DNA of 64,000 nucleotides from Otatea glauca (taxonomy: Eukaryota; Streptophyta; Magnoliopsida; Poales; Poaceae): contig CM070725.1 in NCBI GenBank assembly GCA_036346275.1, forward strand, positions 45,942,104-46,006,103. The letters run 5' to 3'. The first letter of the stretch is position 1. Each line of letters starts with the position of its first letter. Of the stretch, positions 46,701 to 60,300 are shown in pieces. The notes under the pieces were generated by a model that had not been told where the DNA came from, ran no database searches, and worked only from the letters and a program-made list of their open reading frames with translations. The position numbers were made by a program, and so were the translations under genes.

Positions 46701-48093
46701 GTCACATGCATCTACCTCCTTACGTAAATCTCGTCCCCGAGATTTGGAGATGACTAGAAGAAATCGGGGAACTCTTGGTGAAGGTGATCTTCTCTTTCCC
46801 ATGTAGCTTCGTCTTCAGTATGATTGCTCCATTGCACCTTCAACATCTTGATGGTCTTGTTTCTTGTTTGGCGTCGCTTCTTCCAAAATACTGAACCGGA
46901 TGCTCCCAATAAGATAAATCGTCAAGATCTATCCCTTCCAAATCACGAGGTCGAGGAACACGAAGGCATTTCTTAAGGTTGGACACAAAACTAAAAAAAT
47001 CCTAAAGTTGTTAGAGGCCCAATTCAACAGGGCTATGCGGCCCGGCCCCGCTCCCACCATGCGCTTGCCGATAAACAAAGAGCGCTGCTCAGTGCTCAAA
47101 TCCCACGAAACGCTATTTTGATGTTTTGGAAGCCCCAGAAACTTACGGGAAGGTTCAAGAGTCTTGCGCTGGCCCACGCACATCTGGCGCCTCCCTACGC
47201 ATCACCTCCAGACGCCTCATTTCCTGCCATGTGAAGTTGAGGGCACCTACCGCTCAAGACTTATACAAGCACCTAAAATACATTGGTCCTTTCCGCCATT
47301 TCAAGGAAAGGCTAAAATGCAGTTGGACCCCTTTGCGGAGGAACATCCTGAGAACCAAGTTTTGAGGCCAAAAATTAGGGTTTTGTCGAACAAAGAGGAG
47401 AAGGCACTATCAACGCCGCCCTGCACATCATGATGCGTTGGCCAGCGCTACCCTTGTGTTGAGGGCACTGCCCTGCACCAGCCGACATTTAGGTGTTTGT
47501 TCACTGTGACAAATTCCCCTTCCATATCCATGATGTTACCCCGAATCAGGAGGGGGTAGATCATGTTCTTCCCCTGAGTTCTAGGGTTCTTGAGAATTAA
47601 CTCTTTAACCCGGATTATCGTGAACATATATTCGATTTTCGAACATAAGCACTTCATCTGAACTTTCATGGAATTTGAATTCCTTTCCTTGCTTCAACTC
47701 TTCACGGATTTTGATAATTGCTTCATCTTTGAGCTGAGCAGATTTAATCTTGGATTTAAGGGTTGGTTGCACCACTAGGGCGGCCAAATAACCTTTTTCG
47801 ACAACTCCCAAATTAAGCTTTTGGAAATCTTTTACCAGATCGAATTGATCGGTCAAAGATGAAACAGAAAGGCAATGAAGTTTTCGGCTCAGAGCATCAG
47901 CTACGACATTGGCTTTACCAGGATGGTATTGAATGCTAAGGTCGTAATCTTTTATCAACTCTATCCACCTTCGTTGTCTTAAATTTAGATCAGTGGTGAA
48001 GAAATATTTCGACTCTTATGATCCGTGAATACACGCATTTGTTTTCAATCGTAATGACGCCAAATTTTCCTGAGTGCACTAGCACAATTCTGC
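46701..48093 (-). mobile_element. Rearranged Gypsy internal fragments with foreign filler
   Basis: 46701-46976 matches 51493-51770 (integrase C-terminal end). 46977-47588 has no counterpart in the main element except a weak match of 47260-47320 to LTR 57750-57790. 47589-48093 matches 52757-53240 (RNase H to integrase linker; on the minus strand DLSIQYHPGKANVVADALSR). The pieces are in element order but not contiguous. Confidence 0.75.
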
Positions 48094-51000
48094 ATATTTA
48101 ATATTAAAAGTGATAGAATGTAAGCATCAATAAATTACGAATGTTTGGGTATCTTGATCATACTTAAAATCATTTCTTTCCGCACACAATGAAATGACCA
48201 ACACGTGGTAGAAACCACTTTTAGGAAAATAAGCAAAACACTAACTATGTGATGACTTTACTAAGTGTCCATGATCATGACGCGCTAATCGATTAGTTTT
48301 ACACTCTGCGAGGTATACTGACTTTCCCCACAAGACATGGTGACTCTTTGAGCAATCGATATTTGCACACTTCCTTTGGTGTGCCGCAGAGTCATGTTAT
48401 AATCTGTTACATTATTTAAACCTAACTTTGCACCAAAGACGATGACGACAAACCCATTTTGTGGAGTAAGAACTCGAGCATAGAAATGATGGAACTACCC
48501 ACAATATGGCGTACATCGTTATATTGGTAGACGTTTAATCCATGATCACCTCGGTGTGGGCGTCCGTCGAGCAATTCATTAAGAAACAAACTCGTACTAC
48601 TCCGGCCTTCCAAGTGCAAAGCTAGTTTTAAACAACTTAATAAGTTAGAGCTGTCCCATACCAAAGACTTGTGGTTGTATGAATTTTCTTGGCCCGAAAA
48701 CAACTCATAGTTCGGTCCTTAATCCGACACGGGCAATAATCTCCACCCTACACTACGTGCAAAACATGCACACACGGCTATTGCCAATAATTGCCCGCAT
48801 CTAAACCATAGTTTTATTTTCATTTTCCAACCAAATACCAACCACAAAATGGTCATACCCATTTAAATGTTATATCCAAAGTCTTTAATCATTTCACGCT
48901 TTTAACTCATTTAGCTTTGGCTAAGCATTTCACTAAATGTGAGTAACCTAGATTGACATTAAATATTGTCTAAGCTAATCTAGGGTTTTCAAGGTTTTCA
49001 ATTTCCTACTTATCAAGGAAGTTCTATGTGACAATAGGTACAACTACCAATACCCAAAATATAGCAGACTTTAATAAAAGTAAAGTATGCGATAAAACAT
49101 TTAATGAAAACATTTATAAAACTGGGATCAATATGATCAAAGGGTTTTGCTTGCCTTGTTGACTATCCTCGACTTCAAACTCACGGTCGCCGAACGTCTC
49201 GGGTTAAATCGGGTTCTACACGTCGTAAGGCGACATAGAATAAATACCAAATTTCAATAAGGCCAAAAAGAAATCAGATGGAAATATTCAAATAAAATGA
49301 TTTCATAATTTCAGGAATGGTTACATGAGTTATTTGTTTTCTTTTGCAATTTAAAGATTTGATCTATTTAAACCATTATTGCATTATTTTCTACTTATTT
49401 TATAACTTAGATTTTTCTTACAACACACCCTAAGTATTTTTACAGATTCTGGTTCCTGAGATTACAAGGATTCTAATAAAATTTATTTTACTAAATTTGG
49501 AGGTTATTTGCAAAATTTCCATGAATGGCATATTTCTAACCTTTACTTTGAATTTAAATTCGAATTTCAAATAAAATTCAATTCTGAAATATTTTTGCAT
49601 ATTCTGAATCTACTGGATTTTAGATGAATTTAGAATTTTATTTCATCAAATTTGGTTAAATGATTTGAAAGATATGGCTAAATGAATATCTAGGTTTTGA
49701 TTAAATACTAAAAATCAGAAAATTGCCGAAAATGGAAAGTACGCTTCGCGCGAAAACGCTTTCCATTTCGGGCGAAACCGCTTGAGGCGCCGACAAGCGG
49801 GCCCATCGGTCGGCCGATCGATCTGTATACTGTGTGGTACCGACGCCATGTAACACATGATCGCTGCGCTGCGGGTGGACAGTGGGGTCCGCGATGTCGT
49901 GGCGCGACCAGCGCCAAGACGCGGCAGACAGGTCGGGCTCTGGCGGTGACGAGCGAGCAGATCCGCGGCAAGACGAGCTCGCGGCTGGCGAGCACGGCGG
50001 AATCACGGAATGGGTTCGGATTCATGCTCAAAGACACTTGTGCGCATCTTTGGGTGGTGGCGCTTGGCGAGATGGCGGGGCGGCTCCCACCGAGAGAGGG
50101 CGGCGGAGCTCACGGCTCACCGGCGTTCTCGCAAAACGAGACCTTCCCGAGCTTGAAGATCACTACCAAAAGCATCGGTGGACTTCAGGATCCCATTTAT
50201 GGGTTTAGTTCAAAGAATGAGCGGCGGAATAGAGGTCTCACCGCGCGCGGTGGCGGCGGAAGAAAAAGCGCGAGGAGCTCGCGGGGAAGAATGGGTTTCG
50301 GACGGGGCTCGGGATAAGTTCCTGGAGGCTCTAGGATGCTTCAGGTCGAAGGAATTGGATTGGAATGGACTGAGGCGGTGGATTGCGAGTTTTGACCTCT
50401 TTGTGGTTTTTGCTGTCACGGGAAGACGACCACAAGCAGCGGCGGAATGGGTTTGCGAGGGCACGGCTAGGTCGGCTGCGAACGCACGAGAGGGGTTTAT
50501 ATAGGAGAGAAAGGCGGTTTGCTTGGGTGAGAGAAAAACCGAGAGGCGACGTCGGCGCGGGAGAGAGGCAGAGAGAGGAGAGGAAGAAGGCGCCGTTGGG
50601 TCGCTGACGCGTGGGGGCGAGCTGGCAGCGGCTGTTGGCTGAGGTGTCTCACTGACAGCCCGGGCCCACATGTCGTGAGAGCGAAAAGAACTCGAGAAGC
50701 CTCACGACCGAACGGGATTTCAACGGAAATTTCAACGTTCAAACGGGCACGAAAATTTATGAAATTTTTACCATAGGTCGGCAAGGATATTACCAGCCTC
50801 CTGAAAAATTTTCGACATTTTATGATGCATTATGATTTTTATAAAATTCTGACATTGCAACAGTTACTGCATTGCCTATTCTGTTTTTATTTTAATTTGC
50901 GATTTAAATGAAGTTATTATTTTACAAAACTTTTATGATGATTTAAAATGACATTATACACCTTCTGTAAAATTACAGATTTTAATTATTATTATTTAAT

Positions 51001-51492
51001 TTTTAAAAATTCTGACATTACAGTTTTCCAGATTATTTATTCACTGTTTTCGAATTTTTAAAATTATAAAATGATTTATTAAATTCTTAATATTTTTACA
51101 GGAGGTTGATACTGTTTTTATGTCGGCAAGATAAAAATTTTGGGTCAGGATGATCTACAGATATTTTTATCAAATTGTTTTACCATTTTACCCTGAGATT
51201 TTTACCCATGATTATCTTTGATTAATTGTTATTTTTATAAATTCAGCTTACCCACCGACTTAAGCAAGCTGAGGAGAGCCCTCAGATATTTTTAGAAACT
51301 TTGGTAAATTTTTGTTGAATTAACATTTTTACTTTTTACCATTTTCTATTTACTATATTCTTCATTTCACATTTTTGCATTAAAGAAAAGCCAAAAGAAT
51401 ATTCAGAAAATCCAGGAAATTCAGAAATTTCGAAAATAATACACAAAATATTTTTATTTCATTTTTCTTTATTTTATGATTTTTGAGGTCAT
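48094..51492 (-). repeat. 3' LTR of the Gypsy element, truncated
   Basis: Aligns with 57872-61262 throughout. Long stretches are identical (for example about 48415-48550 against 58195-58330); differences are mostly one- or two-base gaps. It carries a TATA box (minus strand ctatataaacc, about 50500). GC-rich 49740-50660, where open frames on both strands are chance. Confidence 0.88.
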
Positions 51493-51539
51493 TCTGAGAT
51501 CTACCTCCATACAAATCTCGTCCCTAGATTTGGAGATGA

Positions 51540-54500
51540 CTAGAAGAAATCGGGAACTCTTGGCGAAGGTGATCTTCTCTTTCCCATGTAGCCGTCTTGA
51601 TGATTGCTCCATTGCACCTTCAACATCTTGATGGTCTTGTTTCTTGTTTGGCGTTCGGCTTCTTCCAAAATCTGAACCGATGCTCCGATAAGATAAATCT
51701 GGTCAAGATCTATCCTTCCAAATCGAGGTCGAGGGAACACGAAGGCATTTCTTAAGGTGAGATACATGGAAGGCGTTATGAGCGTCGATAGTTGAGGTGG
51801 CAATTCTAATTGATATGCCATCTCACCCATCTTTCCAATGATCCAAACGGTCCAATGAATCGAGGAGCCAACTTCCCACGAATTTGAAATCGGCGAATTC
51901 CACGAAGAGGCGAGACTTTGAGATAAACATGGTCACCAACTACAAATCGAGTTCACGACGGCGATTGTCGGCGTAACTCTTCCGACGAGATTGAGCTTCT
52001 TTCATCGGCTTTTGATCATGTCCACTTGCTCTTGAGCTTCTTGAATAAGATCTGGTAGAAGAATTTTCTTTCTCAACTTCGGACGAGAAAAGAGGGTTCG
52101 ACATTTCCTTCCATACGGCGCTTCAAAAGCGACACTTGCGACTAGATTGAAACTGTTATTATAAGAGAATTCGGCGAAGGCCAAACTTTTCTCCCAATTA
52201 GAGCCGTATGACAGCACACAGGCTCTTAACATGTCTTCCAAAATCTGATTGGTCCTTTCCGTTTGTCCATCTGTCTGAGGATGATAAGCTGTACTGAAAT
52301 TCAGCTTAGTACCCATAAGACGGTGCAAACTTTCCCGAAGCGAAGTAAACCGGGAACCTCGGTCGTAAACAATTGTCTTTGGGGCGCCATGAAGGCGGAC
52401 AATATTCTCCGTGATACAACTCGGCAAGCTTATCTCCGAATGAGTAGTCTTGGCCGGAATAAAGTGAGCTACTTTAGTCGACGGTCAACGATTACCCAAA
52501 TGGAATCATGCCCTTTCTCGGTTCTTGGCAAACCAGTAATAAAATCCATGTTGATATCTTCCCATTTCCACTCTGGTACCTTCAAAGGCTGCAACAATCC
52601 TGCGGGACGTTGATGCTCGGCTTTGACACGCTGGCATACATCACAGATTGCGACATATGCGGCGATATCCTTTTCAAACCGGGCCACCAATATTCTCGAC
52701 GGAGGTCTTGATACATCTTTGTACTTCGGGGTGAATTGAGAGGGAGACTCATGGGCTTCTTTGAGAATTAACTCTTTTAACCGGATTATCGAGGAACATA
52801 TATTCGATTTTCAACATAAGCACTTCATCCGAACTTTCATGGAATTTGAATTCCTTTCCTTGCTTCAACTCTTCACGGATTTTGATAATTGCTTCATCTT
52901 TGAGTGAGCAGATTTAATCTTGGATTTAAGGGTTGGTTGCACCACTAGGGCGCCAAATAACCTTTTCGACAACTCCCAAATTAAGCTTTTGGAAATCTTT
53001 TACCGGATCGAATTGATCGGTCAAAGATGAAACAGAAAAGGCAATGAAGTTTTCGGCTCGAGCATCGGCTCGACATTGGCTTTACCAGATGGTATTGAAT
53101 GCTAAGGTCGTAATCTTTTATCAACTCTAGCCACCTTCATTGTCTTAAATTTAGATCAGTGGGTGAAGAAATATTTGAACTCTTATGATCTGTGAATACA
53201 CCGCATTTGTTTTCAATCGTAATGACGCCAAATTTTCGGCGCGCACTACCGCAGCTAATTCCGATCATGAGTCGGATAATTGAGCTCATGAGGTCGCATG
53301 AATCGACGAGAAGCGTAAGCTACGACTTTTCCTTCTTGCATAAGCACACACCCAAGCCCATTCTTTGAAGCATCACAATAAACATCAAAGCTTTTATGGA
53401 CATCGGGTAACACTAGCACAGGGGCTGTTGTTAGCCTTTTCTTTAATTCCTGAAAGCTTCCTTCGCATTCAGGTGTCCACTCAAACCTTTTTTCTTTCTT
53501 GAGAAGCTGGGTCAAAGGACGAGCGATTTTAGAGAAGTTCTCGATAAAGCGGCGATAATATCCCGCCAGACCGAGAAAACTTCGAATTTTCGGAACGGAT
53601 TGAGGAGCTTCCTCTAAAACAGCTTTGACTTTCTCGGGATCAGCGAAATACCACCTTTGAAAGAATATGACCAAGGAAAGCAACTTCTTTTAGCCAAAAT
53701 TCACATTTCGAATTTGGCATAAAGCTTATGCTCTCGAAGCTTTTCAAGAACCTTACGCAAATGATGCGCATGATCTTCTTCGGATTTCGAATAGACGAGG
53801 ATATCGTCAATGAATACCACTACGAACTTATCCAAATACTCCATGAAAATTTTATTCATGAGGCACATAAAATTAGCGAGGAGCATTTGTAAGTCCGAAA
53901 GACATCACAAGATATTCATATAGACCGTAACGAGTGGTAAAAGCGGTTTTAGGAATATCTTACGTCCGATTTTCAATTGATAGTACCCATGTCTTAAATC
54001 AATTTTTGAAAAGATTTGGGCACGGTCAATTGATCAAGCAGATCATCGATACGAGGCAAAGGATATTTATTCTTAATTGTGACATCATTCAATGCACGAT
54101 AGTCCACGCACATGCGTATTCCACCGCCCTTTTAGGCACAAAAGAATGGACTACCCCAAGGAGAAGAGCTAGGTCGAATAAAGCCTTTTCTTAATTGCTC
54201 TTGAATTTGATTCTTTAGTTCAACTAACTCATCTGGGGGCATTCGATAAGGGCGCTTGGATATAGGCGCTGTCCCAGGGACAAGATTTATGACAAACTCT
54301 ATATCCCTATCCGGAGGTAGGCCTGGCAACTCATCTGGAAAAACATCAGGAAATTCGGAAACAATTGGAATCTGGCTAAGATCTTTTACTATGGCTGAAC
54401 AAAGGGAAGCTTGAGAATTCGAAGAACTTTGGATGGAAGAGAAATGAACTGGAATTCCTTCAGGGCCAACCAAGGAAATAGATCGATTGGCACAGTCTAT

Positions 54501-54665
54501 GCATCCTTTAAACTTAGACAACCAATCCATACCAAGGATTACTTCTAACCCTGAGGTTTCTATAAGGATAAGGTCAGCATGAAACATAACTCCATTAATT
54601 TCAATGCTAACCTTAGGACAAAACTTAATTGAATTCATGGCTGAACCAGGGGAATAGATTATCAT
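51540..54665 (-). pseudogene. Gypsy pol (protease, RT, RNase H, integrase), many frame breaks
   Basis: Minus strand, in order: protease end (LIETSGLEVILGMDWLSKF) and RT start (FPDVFPDELPGLPPDRDIEF, RPYRMPPDELVELKNQI) at 54665-54132; RT catalytic block FIDDILVYSKSEEDHAHHL at 53886-53701; RNase H with FLGLAGYYRRFIENFSKIAR and FDVYCDASKNGLGCVLMQEG at 53683-53255; integrase zinc-binding end and core (CDVCQRVKAEHQRPAGLLQP, MDFITGLPR) at 52690-52469, then DRGSRFTS and AYHPQTDGQTERTNQ at 52427-52002; C-terminal tail to 51540 with AYQLELPPQLS. Every domain is present and well conserved, broken by small gaps that may be sequence errors. Confidence 0.85.
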
Positions 54666-54862
54666 TTTGGCAGAGAGGAGATCAACTTCTAAATTATTAC
54701 GATCAGCAAATTTCTTAGAGATAAGCGAGTGCGATGCTCCGAATCAAATAATACCAAAGTAGGTACCGAGTGCACGAAACATACCCAAGATTACCACATC
54801 CGGCGCTTCACTTGCTTCTTCACGGTCACATGATGGAGACGACCGCTACTCGCCTTTCGCGA

Positions 54863-55894
54863 TTAAGAGCTGCAGCAGTTTGACAACCCGAGAATTCCCG
54901 GCCTCGAAGGTCGACTGGGGTCTCTGAACTCCTGCGACGATCGCGACTGACGCTTGACTTCTTTTAGGCGAGCATTTGCATAATGCCCACGCTTTGCAAT
55001 GATAGCAGTCACACCGCCGCTGATTCCGAACTCGAAGTCCTCCTTCGTTGCCGCTCGAGGGACGACGAGTAAGACCTTTGGGCCGGGTGCTCGACCTTGA
55101 CGCTTTGTTTGCTGCTGCTGACGAGGCAGAGGAGGTCGAACATTGGTCGGCTGACCAACGCGCGGCCTTGGCAAATTCGGGCTGGCAGCTTTCCGCGCCA
55201 TCCACTTCCTCTTTCGACTTTCCATAACATCACGCGAACTATGCTCGGCGATTATAGCCTTGTCCACGAGTGTTTGGAAGTCGTGGAAGTCATGAATGGC
55301 GAGAAGATGCTTAACTTCATTATTCAGATTGTCCCGGAAGTGCTCGATTTTTCGGGCTTCTGAACTGACTTCTGATGACGCATAGCGAGCAAGGTAATTA
55401 AAGCGGTGAAGATACTCCATTACGGACATATTTCCTTGACGCAGGTCAAGAAATTCCCGTCTTTTTAAATTTACCAAGCTCGAAGGAATATGCGTCTTCT
55501 GAAGCTTCTCGAAAACATCCCAAGTAACTTCTTGACCTTGGGGCCTTGCCGCTTGAAAATTTTCCCACCAGACTGCAGCGGCTCCCTGGAGTTGGTACGA
55601 TGCATAAAGGACCTTCTCATGATCATTGCATTGAGCAATGGTCAACTTGCTTCCAATAGCTCGTAACCAATCATCAGCGTCCAGGGGATCTGATGAAGAT
55701 GAAAAGGTTGGAGGCCGAGTCTTCAAGAATTCTCCCAACTTGGGCTGATGAGGGTTTTCACCAAAACCAGGCCTAGAACTTGAAGCACCAAGGTTGTTCA
55801 CACCTTGCACCAATCTTTGAAACAACAGGGTATTCGTCTGGCGACCCTGTTCTATCATCGCAAGCACTTGGGCCATGGTTGGCGGCCCTGGCAA
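54863..55894 (-). pseudogene. Gypsy gag
   Basis: Starts MPGPPTMAQVLAMIEQ at 55894. Contains the plant Gypsy gag core (WLRAIGSKLTIAQCNDHEKV, AAVWWENFQA, FLDLRQGNMSVMEYLHRFNY, HFRDNLNNEVKHLL). Near 55.0 kb the zinc-knuckle region (CYHC ... GHYANA) is split between frames by a gap. The stop at 54863 is in a shifted frame. Confidence 0.85.
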
Positions 55895-56052
55895 CTGTCC
55901 CTCTGGAACTTCTTCATCTTGAACTTGAGGAGGCGGCGAATCTCGACGGCTTGGACGACGCGACGAAGATCCTCGGACCGCCGACGGATGGATCGGATTA
56001 GGTTGGTTTGAGTGGCGAAGTCACTCGCGAGGTGAGTTTCCGGTTTCCTCAC

Positions 56053-57361
56053 TCCCGAATCTCATCCAAGGACCGGGTTGCGAGCATCCGAAGCAGGATT
56101 ATTAATGAATTAAGATCTACTTTAATTTTAATCTCGGTTGTTACCAAATGTTTTAAAAGCACAACTTGATTACTATTATTACGGATCACAACGTCGTAAA
56201 AATATTAATCGAAAGTTAAATATTTACGAGTAGGAACCAAAAGCACTCAAAACAATATAAAGCAAGAACTTTATTTCACTTCATAATATTCACAACCAAA
56301 ACATAGCATTTATTTTTGACGTTACTACATAAAGGGGCACAACCAAAACTTCCTCTAATACTACTCATTATCTAGCAACTCACTGATTGCTACTATCCCT
56401 ACGACTAGAACTCTCGGCATCGGGAGGATAAGGGTCTCTGACAATGATGCTCTGCGGTATCCGAGGATGCCGGAGGAAAACTATGGGGTCTACCGATGCT
56501 CGGTAATCTAGGGTGACTCCTATCATCGACATCCTCGCCGGCGACACCTAGGTGGTAATGGGGTGTCGTCGGCGCAGTGTCTGAGGAATTGCCCAGGCGA
56601 GCGAGGAACAATACCTCTGGCAACACAGGGCGCGATGGCATTCTCTAGGAATGCTACACGGCGACGCGCCTCCCTGTATTCAGTTATTGCCTGACGGCAA
56701 TACTGGTCAGAGGCATTTATGAATTCCACTAGGTTACGTAAAGTGGGATTTTGTAACCCAAATGGCATCCATATAGCTATTCTCCCACTGGTGGCCTAGA
56801 GGAATCCTCCTATATACCACCGCCACGGGTAAAATGTGGCGCAAGCGACAATGGCCATATAGGCGGCTTCATTCATAGCCATCATGAGAGAAGATCCAGA
56901 CCCTCAAAAGACAAAAACTCTTCACTGTCCTCATCTCGGTAGGAATATCCACCTAGCTATGTATTCCACAGAGATGTAACTAAGCTGCAGCGTGGAATAC
57001 TATATATCGTGGATTTTCGGAAAATGGGCGAATTCTAGCAAGCGAGTAAGAATTCCCCCATGCCGAATTCTCCTATTAGTGGAAGTGTAACATGGGGTAT
57101 ATCCGCCCATCTACACATTTAACAAGGAATTAGTATTCTGATTAAATGTAAGACAAGAAAGTAATTTTTGGAAGAAAAGATTCTAGCGTAAATTAAAAAT
57201 AGGAAAGAGTTATTAACAAGTATACGCATAACCAAAGAGGAGTTTCATGCATATAAAGAATAGACAGTAAGATGCCCTAATTCAAAATTTTAGTTTGGTT
57301 GCAACCTAATGTCAAGTTTTAGGTCTTTATTACTCCCTGACTACCCTAGGTTTCCTCTGAT
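56053..57361 (-). other. Leader of the Gypsy element
   Basis: Between primer site and gag. Some short open frames, none with a domain. Confidence 0.6.
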
Positions 57362-57381
57362 CGGATGGCTCGATACCAACT
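57362..57381 (-). other. Primer-binding site (initiator tRNA-Met) of the Gypsy element
   Basis: On the minus strand ttggtatcgagccatccga sits directly after the LTR end (ggggccttaca). It matches tggtatcagagcc, complementary to the 3' end of initiator tRNA-Met, except for one missing a. Confidence 0.85.
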
Positions 57382-60300
57382 TGTAAGGCCCCATTTTGAT
57401 AAATCAATACCAAAATGGATACCATGTGCATACAATACTAGTCCCATGATCGATAGCTAGTACGCACAAATACAAATTGTTATCACAGTCATACACAAAC
57501 TTTATTACACAAATGAAGTAAGATTACATATTATTTTACAATACCAAAAGTAAAACTGCGATGGAGACAACATCCTGTAGTGTGCCTTTTAACCCATTGT
57601 CCCACGAACAACGACAAGGAAAATCCTTAGAAATAGTCATCGTTAAATTCCCGTATCCTCGCATCAACGTAAGATTAAATCGGGAAATCTGCTTCTTCAC
57701 CTAAAAATATCAATATGGCAAGTTGAGTACTTACGTACTCATAAGACTTATGCAAGACCTAAAATACATGCAGCCATTTCAAAGAAAGGCTATTAAGGTT
57801 AATTTGCACAAAGCGGTTTGAAATGTAAATACGAGAATATTAGATTGCAAAATGAAATTTAAATAAAAGCAATTTAATATTAAAAGTGATAGAATGTAAG
57901 CATCAATAAATTACGAATGTTTGGGTATACTTGATCATACTTAAAATCATTTCTTTCCGCACACAATGAAATGACCAACACGTGGTAGAAACCACTTTTT
58001 AGGAAAATAAGCAAAACAACTAACTATGTGATGACTTTACTAAGTGTCCATGATCATGACGCGCTAATCGATTAGTTTTACACTCTGCAGAGGTATCAAC
58101 TTTCCCACAAGACATGACTGACTCTTTGAGCAATCGATATTTGCACACTTCCTTTGGTGTGCCGCAGAGAGTCATGTTATAACTCATTACATTATTTAAA
58201 CCTAACTTTGCACCAAAGACGATGACGACAAACCCATTTTGTGGAGTAAGAACTCGAGCATAGAAATGATGGAACTACCCACAATATGGCGTACATCGTT
58301 ATATTGGTAGACGTTTAATCCATGATCACCTCGGTGTGGACGTCCGTCGAGCAATTCATTAAGAAACAAATCGTACTACTCCGCCTTCCAAGTGCAAAGC
58401 TAGTTTTAAACAACTTAATAAGTTAGAGCTGTCCCATACCAAAGACTTGTGGTTGTATGAATTTTCTTGGCCGAAAACAACTCATAGTTCGGTCCTTAAT
58501 CCGACACGGGCAATAATCTCCACCCTACACTACGTGCAAAACATGCACACACGGCTATTGCCAATAATTGCCCGCATCTAAACCATAGTTTTATTTTCAT
58601 TTTCCAACCAAATACCAACCACAAAAATGGTCATACCCATTTAAATGTTATATCCAAAGTCTTTAATCATTTCACGCTTTAACTCATTTAGCTTTGGCTA
58701 AGCATTTCACTAAATGTGAGTAACCTAGATTGACATTAAATATTGTCTAAGCTAATCTAGGGTTTTCAAGGTTTTCAATTTCCTACTTATCAAGGAAGTT
58801 CTATGTGACAATAGGTACAACTACCAATACCCAAAATATAGCGACTTTAATAAAAGTAAAGTATGCAATAAAACATTTAATGAAAACATTTATAAACTGG
58901 GATCAATATGATCAAAGGGGTTTTGCTTGCCTTGTTGACTATCCTCGACTTCAAACTCACGGTCGTCGAACGTCACGGGTTAAATCGGGTTCTACACGTC
59001 GTAAGGCGACATAGAATAAATACCAAATTTCAATAAGGCCAAAAGAAATCAGATGGAAATATTCAAATAAAATGATTTCATAATTTCAGGAATGGTTACA
59101 TGAGTTATTTGTTTTCTTTTGCAATTTAAAGATTTGATCTATTTAAACCATTATTGCATTATTTTCTACTTATTTTATAACTTAGATTTTTCTTACAACA
59201 CACCCTAAGTATTTTTACAGATTCTGGTTCCTGAGATTACAAGGATTCTAATAAAATTTATTTTACTAAATTTGGAGGTTATTTGCAAAATTTCCATGAA
59301 TGGCATATTTCTAACCTTTACTTTGAATTTAAATTCGAATTTCAAATAAAATTCAATTCTGAAATATTTTTGCATATTCTGAATCTACTGGATTTTAGAT
59401 GAATTTAGAATTTTATTTCATCAGATTTGGTTAAATGATTTGAAAGATATGGCTAAATGAATATCTAGGTTTTGATTAAATACTAAAATCGAAAATTGCG
59501 AAAATGGAAAGTACGCTTTCGCGCGAAAACGCGCTTTCCATTTCAGGCGAAACGCGCTTGAGGCGCCGACAAGCGGGCCCATCGGTCACCGATCGTATGC
59601 AAGGCTGGCACATGTGACGCTGGCTCAGCACATGGATCGCCTGCTATGCGGTGGCCGATGCGCGGGTCCGCATGTCACGGCGCAGCCCAACAAGACGCGG
59701 CCGACAGTCGGGCCGCTTAGCGGTGACCAGAGCAGATCATGCAAGAAGACGAGCTCGCCGGCGGCGAGCACTACCGGAATCACGGAATGGGTTCGGATTC
59801 ATGCTCGGCGACACTTGTGCGCATCTTTGGGTGGTGGCGCTTGGCGAGAGATGGCGGAGGCGGCTCGCCACGAGAGAGGGCGGCGAGCTCACGGCTCACC
59901 GGCGTTCGCAAAACGAGACCTTCCCGAGCTTGAAGATCACTACCAAAAGCATCGGTGGACTTCAAGGATCCCATTTATGGGTTTAGTTCAAAGAATGAGC
60001 GGCGGAATAGAGGTCTCACCGTGCGCGGCGGCGGAAGAAAACGCAGCGGAGGAGCTCGCGGGGAAGAATGGGTTTCGCGGGGCTCGGATAAGTTCTGGAG
60101 GCTCTAGGATGCTTCAGCCAAGGAATTGGATTGGAATGGATCGAGGCGGTGGATTGCGAGTTTTGACCTCTTTGTGGTTTTTGTCGCGGAGAAGACGACC
60201 ACAGCAGCGGCGGAATGGGTTTGCGAGGGCACGGCTAGGTCGGCTGCGAACGCACGAGAGGGTTTATATAGGGAGAGAAAGGCGGTTTGCGCGGGTGAGA

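Noticed and set aside
49832..50671. Open frames of about 110-160 codons in the Gypsy LTR, repeated at 59614-60563
   Set aside because: Lie in the GC-rich LTR core; frames are not conserved between the two LTR copies.
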